From the NCBI RefSeq assembly GCF_023078275.1, contig NC_062984.1, positions 19,440,578 to 19,504,577 of the forward strand: a DNA stretch of 64,000 nt, in the 5' to 3' direction. Numbering within the stretch: position 1 is the first letter of the stretch; every line of letters starts with the position of its first letter. Of the stretch, positions 58,901 through 64,000 are shown piece after piece. Made by a program: the position numbers and the translations under genes. Under the pieces are notes generated by a model. The model worked only from the letters and a program-made list of their open reading frames with translations. It had not been told where the DNA came from and did not search any database. Source of the stretch: Leguminivora glycinivorella. Its lineage: Eukaryota; Arthropoda; Insecta; Lepidoptera; Tortricidae.

Positions 58901-61900
58901 TGAATAATCTGATGTAGATCAAGATACACTACTGGTCGTGCCGCCGGTTGAAGGTTTTGCCTTATGACTGTTTCCTCTGTATTTTTCTCTCAAATGTGAT
59001 GAAAAACATTGTGTGTAACTCGGGGAGTATGAATATTACTAACTCGAGTCTTTAAATCGCTCCGGCAAGCCGTCGCGATTTAACTTACTCTCGTTAGTAA
59101 TATTCAACTTCCTCCCCTTGTTGCACAATGTACTATTTCGCCATTTTTGGAAAGCCGTTTAACACATTACATTTTCAGGTGACTTAAACAAGGAACAGAA
59201 TGAATAAAGGCTTTTAACCGCCTTCCAAATCTCAAAGGAAGGGGTTTTCAATTCGTCTGTATTTTTTTTTGTTTAATGTTTGTTCCTCGATATCTCCGTC
59301 GTTACTGGACCGATTTTGAAAAATTTTTTTTTGATTGAATGTATATGCATACAGATTGGTCCCATTTTTCTCAGAACCCAGTTTTGATGATGGGATCCTG
59401 GAGAAATCGAGGAAACTCCTCAAATCTGAAAGGCATACATATGGTGATTTTTGTGTTTTTAAAGGAACAGCATGCATTTACGTACGGAACAGTGACATTT
59501 GGTGCAGTGGAACTCCTAATGATGGTCAGAATGGAACTCCTCAAATTTCACACACTTATAGTGACTTTGGTATTTTTATAAGAACAGCATGCACTTACGT
59601 CCAGAACAGTGACATTTGGTGCAGTGGAACTGCTGATGATGGTCAGAACGGAACTCCTCAAATCTGAACGGCACACTTATAGTGACTTTGGTATTTTTAT
59701 AAGAACAGCATGCACTTACGTCCAGAACAGTGACATTTGGTGCAGTGGAACTGCTGATGAAGAGTGAGCCGCCCCTGGTTAGAGTTCCGTTCTGATAATC
59801 ATTCTCATCTGTAAGTACTTCAGAATCATCCAGATTTCAAAATTGGTTCAGAAATGACGGAGATATCGAATAACAAAAATATACAGACGAATTGATAACA
59901 TAATCCAACATTTGAAAGTATTTATCACCAGAAACCCAAAGGAAGGCGGTTTTTTTTTCTTAAAAATTATTTCTGTTATTTTACCGGAATATATGTAATC
60001 TTCACATTTAATAAGCCGTGATTCTCGTACCTGGTGCGCTGTGAAGCTTCATCCGCACATTCTCCATAAATGTCGATCTTCATATGCTTCTTCAGATTCA
60101 ACAAGAATCGCATCCGATCAGCCACGCAGTTGGAAATCAAAATAGTAGCCAAAACGTTCATTTGTTTGTCCTTCCAGAAGGGGACCAGTTCGTTCAACAT
60201 CTTAATTGTGGAATTCTGATCACCGTCTCCCAATCTTAAATTTGGAGTCTTCGGATATAACAGAGGTAAAGTGCGTCCGTAAGGAATCGGTACATCAGAA
60301 TCTGTCCTAAAAAGATTCTTGTTACTTAGGTATGTACGTTATGTTATAAATTTTATTCAGCTTAACTATAATATCATTGGATGGTATGGATTGGTACAAC
60401 CTAATGTACTTTCAGTCATCCTATCAGATCTTTATAGTACGGTATATGCCCCAGTCCTGAGTTAAGCTCATCTAAATGTGACTTGCAGTTGCCGCCACTA
60501 CGTCGATATTTTGCCTGATCAGGTGTTTCTCCTAACATTATACCACGTCAGTGGCAAACAGGCATACGGTCCACCTGATGGAAAGCGGTCACCGTAACCT
60601 ACGGGCGCTTGCAACTCAAGGTGTCACATGCGCGTTGCAGACTCATTAGAAACTTGTACACTTGTGGTTTTTGAAGAACCCCATACTGTAGTTCATCGGG
60701 AATGCCTCGGCAGGAGCTCATTCTACAGCCTAAGCGTCCGAGGGAGGAAATTCCTCTGAAACCGCACGGTGCGCGACCATTTAGGTTGCAAGGTGTGTGT
60801 GTGAGCGCCCTGTCGATGGCGAGCGGTGCGATGATGAAAAGTGGACGTTGGCATCATGCCAAACAGTTCCTCAGAAGACAACCCGATATAAACACAGACA
60901 TAAGGAGACGAAGTCTCTCCTTAGACTTAAGGGCTCAATACCGCCTGTGAGTTTGGGATCGTCGGCAATTCGTACAGCGCGTCTCTGGACCGAGTCAAAG
61001 GGTCAAAGCTGGTATCCATGTGCTCCTGCTCAAAGGTGACAACAGTACTCCATGTGGGGTCTGACTTGGGACTTGTACAAGAGCAGTCTTTGTCCCGGAG
61101 ATAATTAGCTAGCTCTATTGAGCGCACCGAGTTTTTAGGATGCCTACGCAGCTTTCCCCTCCAAATGACAACGGAATTGGCCGCCGCTCGAAATGCCGAC
61201 TCTAAGGATCCCAGCAATACTTCCATAATACTTATATTTGGTAAGGATAAATTCCACGTCTTGCACCTTGCTGCGACAACAGTTCTAGGCATTTTTACTC
61301 GATTTTGGAGCATGGCGCGCTTCCTGCCAGCAGAGCCCTCTGTGCTGTGTCCTCAGTATGTGTGTGTGTGCTGTGTGTGCCTTGTATGCGCCCATGTCTC
61401 GGCACCCTCAGAACCTATTGAGTTTCCATCCATTTTTGAATGTTAACATATCTCAAGATGGCGTTGGCATACAAAATGGGCGATTGTGTGAATTTAGAAA
61501 ATACACCTCTAATTTAAAAAAAAACCGGGCAAGTCCGAGTTGGACTCGCCCACCGAGGGTTCCGTACAAACTTTCAAACTCCCCAGTTAAAATAATCTCA
61601 TGTTTTCACATAACTCTAACGACTTGACTAGAAGACAAAAGTATAGGTACTAATGAGCATTATTGTGTATAGCGCCATCTCTTAGAATTCGCTAACTAAT
61701 TTGCGCGACCATAGTATGTTGGTTTTTCAGGGATTATTCTTTATAATGTTAACCGATTTAAACAATTTTTACTTTATTGGAAAGAAGATGATTTACGTAA
61801 CATCTCGTATTAATTTGAAGTACTATATACATCCGCAAAGGTGGGTAAATTAAAAGTAAAAATGTAAAAAGTTTTTTGTGAATTAAAAAAAAAGTTTTCA

Positions 61901-63773
61901 AGATACAAACACGATTATATATTTTTCCTGTAATATTTAGCATAAATAAATGTTTCTTAAAATTTTCATAATTTTTCGTTGGTAAACTTCGGAGATAAGG
62001 GGGGGGGAACAGTATTTTTTTTTACATTTTCCTTCAAAATTCTTTTTTTTTCCACAACAAAAAAATTATAAAAATAGTTTATTTACGTTCAATTTAAGCT
62101 CTTTCTAACGATACCCCACTTGACCTAGTAACTTGAAATTTACAGTTTGCCCCCCTTTCATTTTGGCCATTTTCTACAATTAAAATTAATAAATTTAAAA
62201 AAATTATATCTTCTATTTGTAGAGGTTCACAATGTTCACAACTATTCCAAATTTCAAGTTGATAGCATTAGTAGTTCTCGAGATATTTAGGAATGTGACA
62301 GACGGACAGACAGACGGACAGAGTCGCACCATAAGGGTTCCTGTTGTACCTTTTTGGTACGGAACCCTAAAAATCGTTGAAAATATACCTGTATGTCATA
62401 GACCAATTAAAAATGTTAGACATCGCCTCGTAGCTGGGCGGCACTGTTACATCACGAAATGTGTATGTTGGAGACTCGTCTATCCAAAATATCCATAACT
62501 GACGTGGATTTCGCCTCTCAACTTGGGGTATTATTCCCACCTGTAGATGTATCAATACGGCATCTGCAGATGACATGTTAGTGCCTTCTGAAAATCGGCA
62601 GTTGGATACACTGCACCCGTATATAGGGTTGTTGCTGCAAAAAATAGGACATTACTACAGAGGCCGGGACGAAAGGGGTTGCCGGCCAAAGACATAGGTA
62701 TATAAGGCCGCGTGAAGCGAGGCCGGATAGGTCTGAGGCGGGCAACCCGTTATTTCCCGCCGAAGTACGTACCTGTGTATACCTTTTCTCAAACATGCTA
62801 TGAAACAATAAAAGTCTACCGAAAATAAAAACTACAGGATTTTATGAAAAATTTCAGTAAGGCAAAAGTACCAGTCCAGTGCTCGACGCTGACGCTGAAC
62901 TTAGTATTCTACGTGGGCACTTGTCATGTATATTTTGCGAGTTGCGACTCTTGCGAGGCAATTCATGTTATGGGGGCATTTTAAGAAAAATCCTTAAAAT
63001 ATCATCATAAATCTGAAATTGTGTCGCTTAACTTCAAACTTGGGTAAATCCATTCTGCTTTAAGGTTGAATATATGTATAAAAATATAATATGATCTGAA
63101 ACCTTATAGCAAAATTTACCCAATTACCCATTTACCCAATTTTGAACGTGTTAACTTGTTTTTATTATTATAGAAATCTTACCCGTATTCAGTAAATAAA
63201 GCAAGGTGTCGAATCTTTAGCCAAGGCCAATGCATCCATATGAGGACATCATAGATACGATGTAGACTTTGGTTCAACACAGTATTATTAGTTTGAATGT
63301 CATGTTTAAATAAATAAGTTCCCAAATTAGATGTCACCCAATCCTGTGGATGAAACGAAAAAAAAACAGTTAAAGACAGATTTAGATGCCAGACGGCGTA
63401 GCCAAAATGGCAATCATCGACGCCAGGCGCCGACAGAAATGCAGTCTAGCTCTACGCAAGAGCGATAGAGACATACATAGATAGAGCGTTTGAGCTACGC
63501 TACTTAAAAGCTGTCATGGACAAAAAAAAATCGTCAGCCGGAAGCATAGCATTTCAGGTAAATTACAATTACCTTCCGTTCTTCATAAAAATTCTTTATG
63601 ATAATCTCGTGTTCCTTCATAGTCTCTAGACTATAGTTTATAAATGGTACAGGTACAGATTCAGTACGCGGCCCTTGCGTCCAACTGCGTGCATGTAATA
63701 CGTACATTACAACAATAGTTGCAATGAACATTAAGCATGGGTTAAGTAAAAAAATATAAATTCTAAAAAACAT
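52944..63773 (-). CDS. GT10-6: alpha-1,3-fucosyltransferase-like, intact despite Copia in an intron
   Basis: Predicted Golgi fucosyltransferase, 444 aa. Exons in minus order: a 63773-63573, b 63343-63183, c 62634-62389, d 60306-60031, e 53394-52944; GT-AG, phases 0/2/2/2. Exon a has the membrane segment LMFIATIVVMYVLHA. GT10 motifs: LWIFWIDESP, TDSDVPIPYGR (exact conserved DSD form), ISNC, IDIYGEC (E for the usual R), FYLVIENSYC, ISEK, and GAIPVIVG with AF instead of PF after it. Intron 4 (53395-60030) is 6.6 kb because it holds a 4.6-kb Copia element, a palindromic element and a 121-bp repeat array; intron 3 holds a Jockey-like end and a GGGTTCCGTA element. The reading frame survives all of this, but splicing over intron 4 needs RNA proof. 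Confidence 0.88.
53395..54189. other. GT10-6 intron 4, part before the Copia element
   Basis: The longest ORF (53545-53838, plus) contains GCAAATTTTGCCTCCGAGTG-like repeat DNA and no recognised domain. AT-rich beyond 53840. Confidence 0.45.
54195..54410 (+). repeat. 5' LTR of Copia element
   Basis: 216-bp LTR beginning TGTTGGAACTTACGTAAGG and ending TATTTCCAAGT, preceded by target duplication ATATG (54190-54194). TGGTAGCAGA at 54411-54420 directly after it is complementary to the 3' end of an insect initiator-Met tRNA, hence the primer-binding site. Confidence 0.93.
54519..58370 (+). mobile_element. Copia (Ty1-copia) retrotransposon coding region, broken
   Basis: Order Gag, protease, integrase, RT, RNase H, as in Ty1-copia. 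Gag start at 54519 (NGFIEKLSGIQNYSSWKF); zinc knuckle CFRCKKSGHTKKDC (about 55060); protease WYVDSGAAQHF (55187); integrase zinc part WHRRLSHLNARSMELL (55682) and core FIDDLSRKTFVYF with RSDNGGEY (56029); RT with YKARLVAKGYTQ (57030), TAFLNGDL and YVDDIMLFS (57436); RNase H with YADADFASN and SSTESEYM. Breaks: a frameshift near 54690, a frameshift and scrambled stretch around 55796-55890, an in-frame TAA at 56436, and a frameshift near 58225 before the last ~45 codons. The element cannot make a full polyprotein as written. Plus-strand orientation, antisense to GT10-6. Confidence 0.93.
58618..58833 (+). repeat. 3' LTR of Copia element
   Basis: By eye identical to the 5' LTR over 216 bp, followed by the same ATATG (58834-58838). 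A purine-rich AAGGGCCA just upstream (58608-58615) is a plausible polypurine tract. Confidence 0.93.
59006..59131. mobile_element. Palindromic element in GT10-6 intron 4
   Basis: ACATTGTGTGTAACTCGGGG at 59006 is mirrored by CCCCTTGTTGCACAATGT ending at 59131; inner arms GAATATTACTAACTCGAG / CTCGTTAGTAATATTC and TTAAATCGC / GCGATTTAA. No coding content. Confidence 0.75.
59220..59930. repeat. Second array of the 121-bp repeat (reverse orientation)
   Basis: About three units; CAGTGACATTTGGTGCAGTG recurs near 59490, 59607 and 59728. The left flank CTCGATATCTCCGTCGTTAC is the reverse complement of the right flank of the array at 28855-29700, so the two are copies of one element in opposite orientation. 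It starts at CCGCCTTCCAAATCTCAAAG (59220) and a mirrored GGAAGGCGG occurs at 59941. Confidence 0.85.
60530..61440 (-). mobile_element. Jockey-like LINE 3' part
   Basis: On the minus strand, frame-shifting pieces match the C-terminus of Jockey-like LINEs: a VRPHMEYC-like stretch around 61050, a DSVQRRAVRIA-like stretch near 60990 and LSLRRDFVSL near 60920, then a 3' region with the common CATCAGGTGGACCGTATGCC string. Degenerate, no intact ORF. Confidence 0.65.
61522..62371. mobile_element. 'GGGTTCCGTAC' inverted-repeat element, GT10-6 intron 3
   Basis: Starts ACCGGGCAAGTCCGAGTTGG with GAGGGTTCCGTAC and ends GTACGGAACCCTAAAAATC, with GACGGACAGACAGACGGACA at 62301. About 850 bp, ending only ~18 bp from the exon c donor of GT10-6 (62389). 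Confidence 0.8.
62660..62765. mobile_element. GC-rich palindromic element in GT10-6 intron 2
   Basis: GGCCGGGACGAAAGGGGTTGCC and GGCAACCCGTTATTTCCCGCC form imperfect arms; inner GGCCGCGTGAAGCGAGGCCG is itself palindromic. Non-coding. Confidence 0.65.
63393..63510. mobile_element. MITE, 'GTAGCCRAATGGCA' family, GT10-6 intron 1
   Basis: CGTAGCCAAAATGGCAATCA, then CTCTACGCAAGAGCGATAGA and a short right end GAGCTACGCTAC. Lies between exons a and b. Confidence 0.65.
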
Positions 63774-64000
63774 TGTAGTTGTTATATCAAAAGCATTTTG
63801 GAATTATCAAGGAAAATCCAATAAATGTATATAAAATGATAAAATAAACAGCGAGTAAATAAAATAAATGTAAATACATAAAAATGTCAATAATGTCATG
63901 TTGCGGGTGTCAATTCAAAGTTTTCTTCTAGATCAATTCCTTAGGCAAAGGCTAGACTTAAGGCTCATTTAGGGCCCGTTTACACGGTGCGCGATTGCGC
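63774..64000. other. 5' flank of GT10-6; start of an element at the window edge
   Basis: AT-rich upstream sequence of GT10-6. AGGGCCCGTTTACACGGTGC at 63970 looks like the left end of a TIR element cut by the window; not provable without the other end. Confidence 0.45.

Noticed and set aside
61165..61446. 93-codon plus-strand ORF
   Set aside because: Lies antisense to the degenerate Jockey-like LINE 3' part and runs into a TGTG-rich patch; no domain.

Overview
This window is nuclear DNA of a lepidopteran insect (moth or butterfly). The evidence is intron-rich conserved animal genes with GT-AG splice sites, AT-rich non-coding DNA, and a repeat set typical of Lepidoptera: 'GGGTTCCGTA' inverted-repeat elements, Helitrons ending in CTAG, maT-type mariner DNA, R2-like, RTE-like and Jockey-like LINE fragments, tRNA-derived SINEs and a Copia element. 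No bacterial-type operon, rRNA, functional tRNA or CRISPR array was seen. All exon models below were built by eye from reading frame, splice dinucleotides, phase continuity and comparison among paralogues or with known families.

Left third (about 3-21 kb): three conserved housekeeping genes. A caspase-activated DNase (DFF40/CAD, Drep4-type; minus strand, 4 exons, 352 aa) and a thymidylate kinase gene (plus strand, 6 exons) are divergent across about 610 bp that probably holds both promoters. The thymidylate kinase reading frame is broken by one extra base in exon 5. It converges on a PUM3/Puf6 ('penguin') Pumilio-like nucleolar protein gene (minus strand, 8 coding exons, 652 aa). The last intron of PUM3 holds two extra truncated copies of exon 7, one of them split by a MITE.

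Right two thirds (about 21.9-63.8 kb): a tandem cluster of GT10-family alpha-1,3-fucosyltransferase-like genes. All share the same five-exon plan: TM/stem exon a, exon b, exon c with the ESP motif, exon d with TDSDI-like/PYG, SNC and YGRC, and exon e with ENS/TEK. Four copies are intact on paper: GT10-1 minus 449 aa, GT10-4 plus 445 aa, GT10-5 minus 445 aa, GT10-6 minus 444 aa. One is a pseudogene (GT10-2, plus). Two are solitary copies of exon a: one may be an alternative first exon of GT10-4, the other is a relic. The products are expected to be type II Golgi membrane enzymes adding fucose to glycans. The expansion is the main biological point of the window.

The cluster is heavily invaded by mobile DNA. 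Its introns hold a 6.1-kb composite maT element, an RTE-like reverse transcriptase fragment, an R2-like LINE with another LINE end nested in it, a 4.6-kb Copia element with identical LTRs but broken ORFs, two arrays of a 121-bp repeat, and many short TIR elements with recognisable target duplications (TA, TTA, 8 bp).
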